From: Aquimarina longa SW024
GTDB lineage: Bacteria > Bacteroidota > Bacteroidia > Flavobacteriales > Flavobacteriaceae
NCBI RefSeq assembly: GCF_001401755.1
Contig: NZ_KQ474099.1
Location: 739,692-803,691 of the forward strand
DNA length: 64,000 bases
Reading direction: 5' to 3'
This document shows, piece after piece, positions 1 through 9,115 of this stretch; positions within the stretch are counted from its first letter, which is position 1; each line of letters starts with the position of its first letter. Made by a program: the position numbers and the translations under genes. The notes beneath the pieces are model-generated. The model did not search any database. It was not told the DNA's origin and worked only from the letters and a program-made list of their open reading frames with translations.

Positions 1-1
1 T

Positions 2-559
2 AAACTTATTGTACTTTCAGCCCCATCTGGAAGTGGAAAAACTACTTTAGTTAAATACTTACTCAATCACAAAGAATTCAATCTTGGATTTTCTATTTCG
101 GCAGCTTCTAGGGAGCCTCGTAATGGAGAAATTCATGGAAAAGATTACTACTTTTTATCACTACAAGAATTTAAAGATAAAATTAAGGCTGATGATTTTT
201 TGGAGTGGGAAGAGGTATATAGAGATAATTTTTATGGAACTTTAAAAAGCGAAGTTCAACGGCTTTGGGATAGCGGGAAACATGTAATCTTTGATATTGA
301 TGTAGTAGGTGGCTTAGATATCAAAAGAATCTATCCGGAGCGCACTCTTGCTATTTTTGTAAAACCACCCAGTATCGAAGAATTAAAAATTCGATTAAAG
401 AAGCGTAAGACTGAATCTGAAGATAAAATCAACATGAGAGTATCAAAAGCTTCGACAGAGATGGCTACTGCACCACAGTTTGATGCTATTGTTACTAATG
501 ATAATCTTGAGAATGCAAAAGATGAGGTATATCAATTAGTAAAGAAGTTTATTTTATAA
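2..559 (+). CDS. gmk: guanylate kinase, 5' end outside window
   Basis: Phosphorylates GMP (or dGMP) to GDP with ATP in the cytoplasm, feeding GTP and nucleotide-signal synthesis. The reading frame is already open at base 2. Within a few codons it shows the P-loop SGSGKTT (bases 26-46), then the GMP-binding stretch SREPRNGE and the FDIDVVGGLDIK segment typical of bacterial Gmk. About 185 codons are present, so only roughly the first 5 to 10 residues are missing. It lies 58 bp upstream of nadD in the same direction, with a strong hairpin in the gap. Family assignment is secure; the start codon cannot be placed. Confidence 0.95.
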   Translation, partial: KLIVLSAPSGSGKTTLVKYLLNHKEFNLGFSISAASREPRNGEIHGKDYYFLSLQEFKDKIKADDFLEWEEVYRDNFYGTLKSEVQRLWDSGKHVIFDIDVVGGLDIKRIYPERTLAIFVKPPSIEELKIRLKKRKTESEDKINMRVSKASTEMATAPQFDAIVTNDNLENAKDEVYQLVKKFIL

Positions 560-564
560 TAAGA

Positions 565-599
565 TTACAGATTAAGAAAGTACGTTTCTTAATCTGTAA
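565..599. other. perfect 15-bp hairpin between gmk and nadD
   Basis: Two perfectly complementary 15-base arms (565-579 and 585-599) enclose a 5-base loop. The arms begin TTACAGATTAAG. No clean U-tract follows the right arm directly, although a T-run occurs about 12 bases later. It may act as a weak terminator, an attenuator or an mRNA-stabilising 3' end for gmk. Confidence 0.6.
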
Positions 600-617
600 A
601 AAAATGTTGTTTTTTCT

Positions 618-1199
618 ATGAAAAAAATCGGATTATATTTTGGAACATTTAATCCTATACACGTTGGTCATTTAGCGATTGCTAATCATATGGCAGAGTT
701 TTCTGATCTAGATGAAATATGGATGGTAGTAACCCCACATAGTCCCCATAAAAAGAAAAGTTCATTACTAGATAATCATCATCGTTATGAAATGGTATAT
801 CTAGCTACAGAATCATACCCAAAACTGCAACCTAGTGATATAGAATTTAAACTCTCACAACCTAATTATACGATAAATACACTTATACATTTACAAGAGA
901 AATATGCTAAAAATCAATTTCATCTTATTATGGGCGAGGATAATCTAAAAAGTTTCCATAAGTGGAAAAACTATGAGATCATCTTAGAAAACCATAACAT
1001 CTATGTATACCCACGTATCGCAGAAGGAATTATAGAAACTCAATTTACCAATCACCCAAAGATACACCGAGTTAATGCTCCTATCATGGAGATTTCTTCT
1101 ACGTTTATTCGCAAATCAATTGCTAATACTAAAAACGTAAGACCTTTACTTCCTATAGCAGTATGGAAATACATTGATGAAATGAACTTCTATAAATAG
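618..1199 (+). CDS. nadD: nicotinate-nucleotide adenylyltransferase
   Basis: Transfers AMP from ATP to nicotinate mononucleotide, forming deamido-NAD in the late NAD biosynthesis pathway. The 193-aa product has the nucleotidyltransferase signature GTFNPIHVGH at residues 9-18 and the C-terminal ISSTFIRKS motif near residue 160, both diagnostic of NadD. The length is normal. It follows gmk in the same direction, a common arrangement in flavobacteria. The start is the first ATG after the gmk hairpin, and the coding sequence ends 8 bases before the convergent membrane-protein gene. Confidence 0.96.
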   Translation: MKKIGLYFGTFNPIHVGHLAIANHMAEFSDLDEIWMVVTPHSPHKKKSSLLDNHHRYEMVYLATESYPKLQPSDIEFKLSQPNYTINTLIHLQEKYAKNQFHLIMGEDNLKSFHKWKNYEIILENHNIYVYPRIAEGIIETQFTNHPKIHRVNAPIMEISSTFIRKSIANTKNVRPLLPIAVWKYIDEMNFYK

Positions 1200-1207
1200 T
1201 AGCAAAA

Positions 1208-1837
1208 TTAATTATTGTTAGGAGATAAGAAAGTAGTCTTAATTCTTTTGATAAGTGTATGAACCCGACCACTTCCGCCTGCAATAATACCAGCAGTAAG
1301 AACGATATCAATAGCCTGAATAATCACACCCTGAACTTCTGAAAGAGTATGCTCTTCATCTCCATTAAATATAATGCCAGACATCAAACGAAATCCTGAA
1401 AAAGAAAGAAATAATCCGATTATAAATCCTGTAATAATAGTTCTTCGTTCTCTTTTTAATCCTTGAGTAATTAAAAATTCTTCTAATTTCCTCTTCTCTT
1501 TCTTTAATAAAACTATTTCTTTAGCATCTGATTCTATAATCTCTACCTCAGAATTGATGATGCTAGGCTTATCTAAATTGTCAAAAAATGTATTAATTTC
1601 TTCGAGTCGATCTTTACTTTGTACTTTAATTTTTTCATTAGGATCATCTATAAAAACCTCTATAAATTGCTCTACTACCAACATTATAACAGATAAATAT
1701 CCTAAAACAGCAACAACATTACCCGGAGTTAAATGAGAAAGATCTATTGCTGGTAATTGATCTTTAAAATAAACAAATATTGCAATAGCAAATACTGCAA
1801 AAACGATAATTGTAGGGTTCTTATACAATGATTTCAT
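1208..1837 (-). CDS. four-helix membrane protein with coiled-coil, unknown function
   Basis: I do not recognise a family. The 209-aa protein has two N-terminal hydrophobic helices (about residues 8-25 and 40-62), a charged middle of about 70 residues rich in E, K and L that should form a coiled coil, and two C-terminal hydrophobic helices (about 137-157 and 170-190). It ends in a short basic tail. It converges on nadD with only 8 bases between stop codons and has about 420 bp of non-coding DNA upstream. An inner-membrane scaffold or phage/stress-type membrane protein is possible, but nothing decides it. Confidence 0.75.
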   Translation of the reverse strand: MKSLYKNPTIIVFAVFAIAIFVYFKDQLPAIDLSHLTPGNVVAVLGYLSVIMLVVEQFIEVFIDDPNEKIKVQSKDRLEEINTFFDNLDKPSIINSEVEIIESDAKEIVLLKKEKRKLEEFLITQGLKRERRTIITGFIIGLFLSFSGFRLMSGIIFNGDEEHTLSEVQGVIIQAIDIVLTAGIIAGGSGRVHTLIKRIKTTFLSPNNN

Positions 1838-2174
1838 AATTAGGTTTATAAGAGTATGTTATCAAAAACATAAATATTTTTACTAATATACTTAGATCAT
1901 ATTTTGGTACAATTGATCCAAACAAAAAACAAGATGAAGAAATTAGTTGACAACATTTATTTTAGCATAACTATAATATCAGACTTTATCGATAATTATT
2001 TTCGTTACATCTAACAAAACAACCCTCTCATAAATTTTTTGATAGAACTTTACTGGTTAAATATGCTAAAACAATTATTCGCTATCTCAATTCTTAATCT
2101 TACAATTAAAGCTAAGATATATATTTTTAGAACACCTAATGTTTAAGGAATTGTTAACCCCTATCTTATAATAG

Positions 2175-2247
2175 AGATCTAAAAAATGATACTATTAACA
2201 GTTGTTTACTCAGGTAAACAATATATCATCTCTCATTTTTTAGATCT
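2175..2247. repeat. nested inverted repeat downstream of the GG-leader peptide gene
   Basis: A 15-bp perfect inverted repeat (AGATCTAAAAAATGA at 2175-2189, complement at 2233-2247) encloses 43 bases. That interior holds a second hairpin, TGTTTAC/GTAAACA at 2203-2220. The whole 73-nt segment can fold as one long stem or a cruciform. It sits 16 bp beyond the stop of the minus-strand peptide gene, so it could be its 3' end, or a small mobile palindrome. The rest of 1838-2263 shows no credible gene. Confidence 0.6.
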
Positions 2248-2263
2248 ACTAATTACCTAATAA

Positions 2264-2392
2264 TTATCTTTTTTTCATATAATCTCCGCCACAGAGATCA
2301 GGATCACACTTAGGAGGTTTTCCTGCTATAACTGCCATTTGAGACGTTTTGTTTAATACTTTTACTCCTCTTAGTTTCATTAATTCTTTCAT
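2264..2392 (-). CDS. small GG-leader (bacteriocin-like) peptide precursor
   Basis: A 42-aa peptide whose N-terminal half, MKELMKLRGVKVLNK then SQMAVIAG, resembles the short leader peptides of Bacteroidota 'bacteriocin-like' precursors (typically M-K-x-L-x-x-L...L-x-K-x-x-Q-x-x-I-x-G-G). A Cys-containing core, KPPKCDPDLCGG, and a basic tail follow. The double glycine is A-G here rather than G-G, and a second Gly-Gly follows the core cysteine. I chose the ATG at 2392; the frame stays open upstream to 2461 but that part looks like non-coding sequence. No peptidase-ABC exporter lies nearby, so maturation and role are unknown. A decayed relative lies at 14797-14939. Confidence 0.6.
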   Translation of the reverse strand: MKELMKLRGVKVLNKTSQMAVIAGKPPKCDPDLCGGDYMKKR

Positions 2393-2640
2393 AATAAAAA
2401 TTGTTAAAAAATTTGATTTTACCCTAATCAGATAGAGGCACTTAAGGCTTATGCCTGTCATTCATAAATAAAACAGTTAGAGGAACCTAAAAACAGCATA
2501 TTAAACGTATTCTGATTCTTTATAAATATAATTAAAAAAAGACTTCTTACTGTTTTGTACTGCTACAGATTTATAAATATCACCTTCCATTTTTATCAAA
2601 AAAACAAATTTAAACTACTGATTAACAATTAATTGAAATA

Positions 2641-2676
2641 AAAAACCATGCAAAAATACGTTTAGCATGGTTTTTT
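2641..2676. terminator. bidirectional intrinsic terminator
   Basis: AAAAAACCATGC and its complement GCATGGTTTTTT flank a 13-base loop, giving U-tracts on both strands. It lies just past the stop of the minus-strand enoyl-CoA hydratase gene and probably ends that transcript. Confidence 0.8.
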
Positions 2677-2701
2677 ATGGGATTAATATACTTTTATGCT
2701 A

Positions 2702-3481
2702 TTATTTCCCAGGAAAGTTTGCTTTACGTTTTTCTAAAAACGCAGTAGTTCCTTCTTTAAAGTCTTCTGTCCCAAAACAGTTTCCAAACTGTTCAATCTC
2801 TACATTATATCCATTTACTCCGTCTTTAAATGCTGCATTGATAGCTTTAATAGCTGCACTAATAGCAACAGAGGAATTTTTAATAATTTTACCTGCTAAC
2901 TTCTGTGCAAATGGTAATAACTCTTCCTGAGCAATCAGGTGATTTACCAAACCATATTGCAATGCTTGATTAGCATCGATCATTCCTGCGGTCATTACCA
3001 TTTCCATCGCTCTACCTTTACCAACTAATATAGGTAATCGTTGTGTCCCTCCATAACCAGGAATCACCCCTAGAGAAACTTCTGGCAATCCCATTTTTGC
3101 ATTATTACTAGCAACTCTAAAATGTGCTGCCATTGCTAATTCTAATCCTCCCCCTAGAGCAAAACCATTTATCGCGGCAATTACAGGTGTAGAAAGGTTT
3201 TCTATATAATCAAAAAGTAACTCTTGTCCTTTTGCTGCCAATTCACTTCCTTCTGACACAGAAAAATCAGCAAACTCACTAATATCAGCTCCTGCTACAA
3301 AAGCTTTTTCTCCAGATCCAGTAATAATAATAGCCTTGGTATCTGCATCAAGATCTGCTACTCTAAAAGCCGCATGTAATTCTTGAATCGTCTCTTTATT
3401 AAGTGCATTTAATTTTGATGGACGATTAATTGTTATTGTAGTGATTTTGTTATTTTGGGATACTAAAATATTGGTATACAT
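2702..3481 (-). CDS. enoyl-CoA hydratase/isomerase (crotonase) family protein
   Basis: Crotonase-fold enzyme, most likely hydrating 2-enoyl-CoA to 3-hydroxyacyl-CoA in fatty-acid or amino-acid degradation. The 259-aa length is normal. The oxyanion-hole segment AFVAGADISEF (near residue 60-70), the second one ALGGGLELAMA (near 108) and the acidic residue in GLPEVSLGVIPGYGGTQRL (near 131-149) match enoyl-CoA hydratases with both catalytic glutamates present. It is transcribed alone and ends at a bidirectional terminator. Substrate chain length cannot be read from sequence, so no gene symbol is given. Confidence 0.9.
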   Translation of the reverse strand: MYTNILVSQNNKITTITINRPSKLNALNKETIQELHAAFRVADLDADTKAIIITGSGEKAFVAGADISEFADFSVSEGSELAAKGQELLFDYIENLSTPVIAAINGFALGGGLELAMAAHFRVASNNAKMGLPEVSLGVIPGYGGTQRLPILVGKGRAMEMVMTAGMIDANQALQYGLVNHLIAQEELLPFAQKLAGKIIKNSSVAISAAIKAINAAFKDGVNGYNVEIEQFGNCFGTEDFKEGTTAFLEKRKANFPGK

Positions 3482-3563
3482 GAAAAAATATTTTTTATCA
3501 TCTCTTTAAAAAATGAGTTTAATTAAAAAATTTATACAATTTATAAAAAAGAAGCTTTATGTA

Positions 3564-5024
3564 TTATGTATTCTTCGGAAATCTAATTTTAAAAACAGTT
3601 CCCTTCTCTTCTCTAGATGTAAAGGTAACACTTCCATTATAGGTTTCCATAATATTTTTAACCATTCCAAGCCCAAGTCCCATACCACTATTTTTAGTAG
3701 TAAATTTAGGTTCAAAAACTTTCTTTTTATGCTCCTCACTTATTCCAATCCCATTATCAGATACTATAATAACAACATCTCCGTTTTCTGAAAATACATC
3801 TACAATGATTTTAGGTATGCAATCCTCAGGAATTGCTTGTATGGCATTTTTTACCAGATTAGTAACCACTCGTATCAACTGTGTTCTATCGAACTTCGCA
3901 ATAATTTTCTCTTTCTCTGAAGGAAAAAGAATATAATCTTCATTAAAAATATCTAATGCTAATCCTACAATTTTTATTACATCTAAAGTTTCATTTTTTT
4001 GCGCAGGCATCTGTGCAAAATTAGAAAATGCTGAGGCAATAGAACTCATTGTATCAATCTGCTGTATTAACGTATCACTATATTCTTGAAGTTTTTGATG
4101 AATATTAGGATCATTAGGATCAAATTTACGCTGAAAACTTTGTACTGTTAATCGCATTGGAGTTAATGGGTTTTTAATCTCATGTGCTACTTGTTTTGCC
4201 ATTTCTCTCCAAGCAGCCTCACGCTCACTCTTGGCAAGCATTACAGCACTTTCTTCAAGCTCATCGATCATACTATTATATGCATTAACTAATGCATAAA
4301 TTTCCTCACTGGCATCACCAATAGCAATTCTCTTATTTTGCTTATCTAATCGAGTTTGATCGAGTGTTTCTGAAATTGTCTTTAAGGATCTTGTTATATA
4401 TTTTGATAAGAAGTAAGCTAGTACAATCGCTACAAGAAGCATGAGCAAGTATACCTGACCTAAACGCCTCAAAAACTCTAGCAATTCTCTTGTAATTAAA
4501 TCATCATCTTCTAGATATGGTAAATTAAGAATCGCTAAAGGTTTAGCTCTACTATCTGAAATATAGGTATATGATGATAAGAATCGTTCATCATTTTTTT
4601 CGGATTTCACTAAATACCTTTTATCATACAAAGAGGCTAATGTATCAATAATAATAGTATTTAACTTATTATCAATAGTATCTTCAATAAAATTACTTTC
4701 GGATTTAATTAATAACTTCCCTGATAAATTATAAATATTAACCGGTAATGAATGTTCTTCAGAAATTTGATATATTCTTCCTCGTTCTCTAAAAATCAAT
4801 GTTACATTTTTTTCATTTACAGGATATGTTGTACTCTTTAAAACATTATTAATCGCTATTTGAATTCGCTCTTCTTTTCGCTCTAATCGCTCTTGATGAT
4901 ACTCTTCTGCCTCTTCTTTATATTGATAAATAGTAACCGCAGCAATCAAAATCGAAGCTAATAGTACCAATGCTGTCATAGAAATAAAAATTCGGGTACG
5001 CAGAGAAAGTTTGATTAGCTTCAT
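3564..5024 (-). CDS. NtrY-like membrane sensor histidine kinase
   Basis: The 486-aa protein has a transmembrane helix at 11-32, a periplasmic sensor region to about 188, a second helix at 190-208, a HAMP-like linker, and a kinase core. The core includes the H-box HEIKNPLTPMR (phospho-acceptor His281), the N-box NLVKNAIQAIPE, DNGIGI and GMGLGLGMVKNI. The proline-rich H-box and overall shape are those of NtrY/PAS-less sensor kinases of Bacteroidota. I start at the ATG at 5024 because the 31 codons upstream do not look coding and would precede the signal-anchor helix. No response regulator gene is adjacent, so its partner must be elsewhere. Confidence 0.92.
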   Translation of the reverse strand: MKLIKLSLRTRIFISMTALVLLASILIAAVTIYQYKEEAEEYHQERLERKEERIQIAINNVLKSTTYPVNEKNVTLIFRERGRIYQISEEHSLPVNIYNLSGKLLIKSESNFIEDTIDNKLNTIIIDTLASLYDKRYLVKSEKNDERFLSSYTYISDSRAKPLAILNLPYLEDDDLITRELLEFLRRLGQVYLLMLLVAIVLAYFLSKYITRSLKTISETLDQTRLDKQNKRIAIGDASEEIYALVNAYNSMIDELEESAVMLAKSEREAAWREMAKQVAHEIKNPLTPMRLTVQSFQRKFDPNDPNIHQKLQEYSDTLIQQIDTMSSIASAFSNFAQMPAQKNETLDVIKIVGLALDIFNEDYILFPSEKEKIIAKFDRTQLIRVVTNLVKNAIQAIPEDCIPKIIVDVFSENGDVVIIVSDNGIGISEEHKKKVFEPKFTTKNSGMGLGLGMVKNIMETYNGSVTFTSREEKGTVFKIRFPKNT

Positions 5025-5164
5025 AATATAATTTAACTTGTAAAGATAGCAAATATCACACCAAAATAGTTGCAAAAAGAAATCTTCAAAAGCATTGAAT
5101 TCCCTAAATTTACTCACTAAGTGAGATTTTAAAGTTAAATTGAATTACTCTAACTTTTAGAATT

Positions 5165-6856
5165 ATGAATACTACCACATTACTTTCTGTACAAAATCTT
5201 TGCGTCTCTTTTTTATCAAAAGAAAAAGAAAACCAAGTGTTATATGACCTCTCATTTGATATTCATAAGAATGAGATTTTAGGGGTTGTCGGAGAATCAG
5301 GAAGTGGAAAATCTGTAGCTTCATTAGCAATTCTAGGATTGTTACCTCATAAAGTTTCTAAAATCACAAAAGGAAGGATCCTCTATAATGATACCTCTTT
5401 ACTTGATTTTGATGAGAAGGCATATAGGGCTATTCGAGGTAATGAAATTGCAATGATTTTTCAGGAACCTATGAGTTCTCTAAACCCTTCTATGAAATGT
5501 GGCAAGCAAGTTATAGAACTATTATCTCAGCATACCTCGTTATCAAAAACAGAGCTAAAAGCAGAAGTGCTTTCTTTATTTGAAAAAGTAAAACTTCCTG
5601 ATCCTAATCGAGCATATAAGTCATATCCTCATCAATTGAGTGGAGGGCAAAAACAGCGTATCATGATTGCTATGGCCATAGCTTGTAAACCAAAACTACT
5701 TATTGCTGATGAACCCACAACAGCACTTGATGTAACTGTACAAAAAGAGATTATTGAGCTCATAAAAAATCTACAAAGAGAATATAAAATGAGTGTTCTG
5801 TTTATATCTCATGATCTTTCATTGGTTTCAGAGGTTGCTGATCATGTTTTGGTTATGTATCAAGGAGAAATGATAGAATATGGGACTTCGGATAGTATTT
5901 TTAATACTCCAAAAAAAGAATATACCAAGGCTTTAATTAAAGCAAGACCTCCTATGGATGTTAGATTTAAAAAACTACCAATCATAGCTGATTTTCTAGA
6001 AGAAACAGATCAAAACGTAGAAATTATCTCTAAAGAAAAAAGAACGCAACATCATAAAGATTTATACAGTAAACCTCCTTTATTAGAAGTTATTAATGTC
6101 AAAAAAAGCTATTTTTCTAAGGTAAGTCTATTTAAGAAAATAGAATTTAAAGCCGTAGATGGAGTGAGCTTAAAACTCTATGAAGGTGAAACCTTAGGAT
6201 TGGTAGGAGAGTCAGGCTGCGGCAAATCGACTTTAGGAAACACTATATTACAACTGGATAAAGCGAATAGTGGCCAGATTATTTATAAAGGACAAGATAT
6301 CACCAAATTATCTTCTTCTGAGATGAGAAACCTTAGAAAAGAAATTCAATTGATATTTCAAGATCCTTTTGCTTCATTAAATCCAAGAATGACTGTTGGT
6401 AGAGCAATTATGGAGCCAATGCAAGCTCATAAATTATACTCCAATGATTCTGAACGAAAACAAAAAGTGATCGAATTATTAAATCGTGTAAGCCTTACTG
6501 AGGAGCATTTTAATCGCTATCCTCATGAGTTTAGTGGAGGACAACGACAGAGAATAGGTATTGCCAGAACAATAGCTTTACAGCCTAAGCTTATCATATG
6601 TGATGAATCCGTTAGTGCATTAGATATATCTGTACAGGCACAGGTATTAAACCTATTAAACGAATTAAAAGATAATTTTGGATTTACCTATATTTTTATA
6701 TCTCATGACTTAGCAGTAGTAAAGTATATGTCTGATCAATTATTAGTAATGAATAAAGGTAAAATAGAAGAACAGGGAGATGCTGATTCGATATATAAAA
6801 ATCCAAAAAAAGAGTATACCAAAGCACTTATCGAAGCTATTCCTAAAGGAAAGTAA
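5165..6856 (+). CDS. fused dipeptide/oligopeptide ABC transporter ATPase (DppD-DppF type)
   Basis: A 563-aa protein with two complete ABC ATPase domains in tandem. Domain 1 has Walker A GESGSGKS (residues 43-50), signature LSGGQKQR and LLIADEPTTALD. Domain 2 has GESGCGKS near 350, signature FSGGQRQR and LIICDESVSALD. The order and the oligopeptide-type tail after each domain match YejF/GsiA-like fused ATPases that energise import of peptides or glutathione. Permease and binding-protein genes are not in the neighbourhood, so it is encoded apart from its membrane partners. It is divergent from the histidine kinase and ends at a clear terminator. Confidence 0.9.
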   Translation: MNTTTLLSVQNLCVSFLSKEKENQVLYDLSFDIHKNEILGVVGESGSGKSVASLAILGLLPHKVSKITKGRILYNDTSLLDFDEKAYRAIRGNEIAMIFQEPMSSLNPSMKCGKQVIELLSQHTSLSKTELKAEVLSLFEKVKLPDPNRAYKSYPHQLSGGQKQRIMIAMAIACKPKLLIADEPTTALDVTVQKEIIELIKNLQREYKMSVLFISHDLSLVSEVADHVLVMYQGEMIEYGTSDSIFNTPKKEYTKALIKARPPMDVRFKKLPIIADFLEETDQNVEIISKEKRTQHHKDLYSKPPLLEVINVKKSYFSKVSLFKKIEFKAVDGVSLKLYEGETLGLVGESGCGKSTLGNTILQLDKANSGQIIYKGQDITKLSSSEMRNLRKEIQLIFQDPFASLNPRMTVGRAIMEPMQAHKLYSNDSERKQKVIELLNRVSLTEEHFNRYPHEFSGGQRQRIGIARTIALQPKLIICDESVSALDISVQAQVLNLLNELKDNFGFTYIFISHDLAVVKYMSDQLLVMNKGKIEEQGDADSIYKNPKKEYTKALIEAIPKGK

Positions 6857-6902
6857 TCTGGCAGAGTTTGTTTAAAACAATTAATTAAAACTGGTTATAA
6901 TT

Positions 6903-6947
6903 AAAAAAAAGCCTATTAAGCAATAACTGACTAACAGGCTTTTTTTA
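6903..6947 (+). terminator. intrinsic terminator after the ABC ATPase gene
   Basis: Arms AAAAAAAGCCTATT and AACAGGCTTTTTTT form a stem about 47 bases after the ATPase stop codon, with a U-tract on the plus strand and an A-tract on the left that also serves the minus strand. Confidence 0.85.
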
Positions 6948-6949
6948 AT

Positions 6950-7444
6950 CGCTACTTGGGGGATTTTGATTAATTAACAATCAAAAAATTACATTAATAA
7001 AAATACTTTTTTAGCGACAAAAACACAATTAGAAATCAAATCCATTGTAGGCTTTATTGATTGCTGCAGACGGTTTATACGTTTTTTCATAATAGGGGAA
7101 ACTTATGTGGATTAATATTATATTTTACAAAATCTTTAAAAAACAATGTATCTATTAGAACTCCATTTTTTAGAGCGTGTCTAATATCCAAATTTTTTTT
7201 AATAAAAACGCTTAAACACCTAAACAATAGATGAAATACACTAAATTTTAACATTTAAATGTTAACATCATGCTTTTTACACTTAAAGTAAAGGTTTAAG
7301 GTCATAAAAATGAGATATTTGTGTAAGTTTTTTCTTTCAAAATTAAATTTAATATCACATTTTTAAATAAACGATTCTTTTCTAAATATATTATCCGTGC
7401 TATCCTAATTATTATTCGTTAGCGTATTTATAGAATTAGATAAA
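6950..7444. other. non-coding interval with a possible gene fragment
   Basis: About 495 bp without a full gene. On the minus strand 7029-7124 is open. It lacks a start codon, and its last 17 codons (to bases 7029-7031) read YKPSAAINKAYNGFDF plus stop, which is protein-like in composition. It may be the C-terminal stub of a lost gene, but the evidence is thin. The remainder is AT-rich, with no hairpin or promoter I would defend. Confidence 0.3.
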
Positions 7445-8101
7445 TCAATCTAAGATCATTTCTGGAACATCTCCTTCGACGATAAGATTACCTTCTGTTG
7501 CATTTTTAATATCTTCTACAGATACTCCAGGTGCTCTTTCTAAAAGTTTAAAACCACTATCTGTTACTTCTAAAAAAGCTAAGTTAGTCACTATTTTTTT
7601 TACACATCCAACCCCTGTAAGTGGGAGTGAACATTTCTTAAGCAGTTTAGACGCTCCTGCTTTATTAGTATGCATCATAGCAACAATGATATTTTCTGCA
7701 CTAGCTACGAGGTCCATTGCACCTCCCATCCCTTTAACCATTTTTCCAGGGATTTTCCAGTTTGCGATATCTCCTTCCTCAGAAACTTCCATTGCTCCAA
7801 GAATTGTCAGATCAACATGTTTTCCTCTAATCATACTAAAACTGGTAGCCGAATCAAAAAATGATGCTCCTGGCATGGTAGTAATAGTCTGTTTTCCTGC
7901 ATTTATGATATCTGCATCTTCTTCTCCTTCAAAGGGAAAAGGCCCCATTCCCAAAACTCCATTTTCGCTTTGAAACTCGACTTCTATTCCTTGAGGAATA
8001 TAATTGGCTACCAAAGTAGGTATACCGATTCCTAAATTAACAAAGTATCCATCTTGTAGTTCTTTGGCAATACGTTTTGCAATTCCGTTTTTATCAAGCA
8101 T
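7445..8101 (-). CDS. scoB: 3-oxoacid CoA-transferase subunit B
   Basis: The beta subunit of succinyl-CoA:3-ketoacid CoA-transferase moves CoA from succinyl-CoA to acetoacetate (or a related 3-oxoacid), linking ketone-body or branched degradation to central metabolism. The 218-aa product shows the family start GIAKRIAKEL, the glycine-rich GIGIPTLVANYIP and the SENGVLG motif, whose Glu46 is the covalent CoA-ester nucleophile. It is 105 bp downstream of the alpha subunit on the same strand, forming an A-B operon. The related AtoA/PcaJ subunits cannot be fully excluded. Confidence 0.92.
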   Translation of the reverse strand: MLDKNGIAKRIAKELQDGYFVNLGIGIPTLVANYIPQGIEVEFQSENGVLGMGPFPFEGEEDADIINAGKQTITTMPGASFFDSATSFSMIRGKHVDLTILGAMEVSEEGDIANWKIPGKMVKGMGGAMDLVASAENIIVAMMHTNKAGASKLLKKCSLPLTGVGCVKKIVTNLAFLEVTDSGFKLLERAPGVSVEDIKNATEGNLIVEGDVPEMILD

Positions 8102-8206
8102 GAGTTTACTCTTTTATTTTAAATAAAGTTTATAAAGTTAAAATAGAACCTAAACTTTCTAAACCTCTATATAATTTATATTTTTTTATTGTTTTAAAAA
8201 ATGAGA

Positions 8207-8908
8207 TTACCCTCTTTTACGAACTGTACGTTGTTCTATCCTTTTCTCATATTGGTTTCCTTGAAAAATTCGTTGTACAAATATCCCTGGAATATGTATC
8301 TGATCTGGATCTAAGGTACCTGCAGGTACTAATTCTTCAACCTCAGCTATTGTAATTTTTGCTGCACCACACATACATGGGTTAAAATTCCTTGCTGTTC
8401 CTTTAAAAATTAAATTCCCTGCTTCATCTCCTTTCCATGCTTTTACAAATGCAAAATCGGCTTCAAATGCATTTTCTAACACATACATTTTACCATTAAA
8501 TTCTCTAGTTTCTTTTCCTTCTGCTACCTCAGTACCATAACCTGCTGGTGTATAAAATGCTGGAAAACCGCCCTGAGCTGCACGACATCTTTCTGCCAAA
8601 GTACCTTGTGGTATCAACTCTACATCTAATTCTCCACTAAGCATTTGCCGTTCAAATTCTTCATTTTCTCCTACATAAGAAGAAATCATTTTTTTAATTT
8701 GTTTTTTTTGAAGTAGAAGCCCTAATCCAAAATCATCGACTCCTGCATTATTGGATATACAGGTAAGCCCTTTAATATCTGATTTTACAAGTTCTTTAAT
8801 AGAATTTTCAGGAATGCCACATAGGCCAAATCCTCCAAGCATAAAGGTCATATCATCTTTGATACCGACCAAAGCTTCGGTAACATTGGATACCGTTTTA
8901 CGAATCAT
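8207..8908 (-). CDS. scoA: 3-oxoacid CoA-transferase subunit A
   Basis: Alpha subunit of the same CoA-transferase, 233 aa. It carries the N-terminal glycine-rich CoA-binding signature [13 protein letters not shown] near residues 23-35 and the segments [11 protein letters not shown] and [18 protein letters not shown] characteristic of SCOT alpha subunits. It is the first gene of the two-gene minus-strand unit with scoB. The start codon is the only reasonable ATG. The substrate is inferred from the family, not visible in the context. Confidence 0.92.
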   Translation of the reverse strand: MIRKTVSNVTEALVGIKDDMTFMLGGFGLCGIPENSIKELVKSDIKGLTCISNNAGVDDFGLGLLLQKKQIKKMISSYVGENEEFERQMLSGELDVELIPQGTLAERCRAAQGGFPAFYTPAGYGTEVAEGKETREFNGKMYVLENAFEADFAFVKAWKGDEAGNLIFKGTARNFNPCMCGAAKITIAEVEELVPAGTLDPDQIHIPGIFVQRIFQGNQYEKRIEQRTVRKRG

Positions 8909-9115
8909 AATATTCTAATTTTAGCAGACTAAAAATACTAAAAAAAACAGTACTATATCGTTTGAGGAAACGATAGTTATTAATAAAGAGTTAATCATTA
9001 TAAGCTATCATTTCTTAGGTGCAGGTTTTATATATAATAACTTCAGAATATAGCATCTAACCTAAAAAGGAAATTTAACTCCAATCACACAAAAAACTAA
9101 TTACCTGTCATTAAT

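Noticed and set aside
1934..2014. 26-codon frame MKKLVDNIYFSITIISDFID...
   Set aside because: Short, AT-driven, no supporting feature.
7029..7124. Possible second reading (MKKRINRLQQSIKP...) over the 7.0-kb fragment
   Set aside because: Both frames are short and neither has a homologue that I recognise; kept only as a weak note on the interval.
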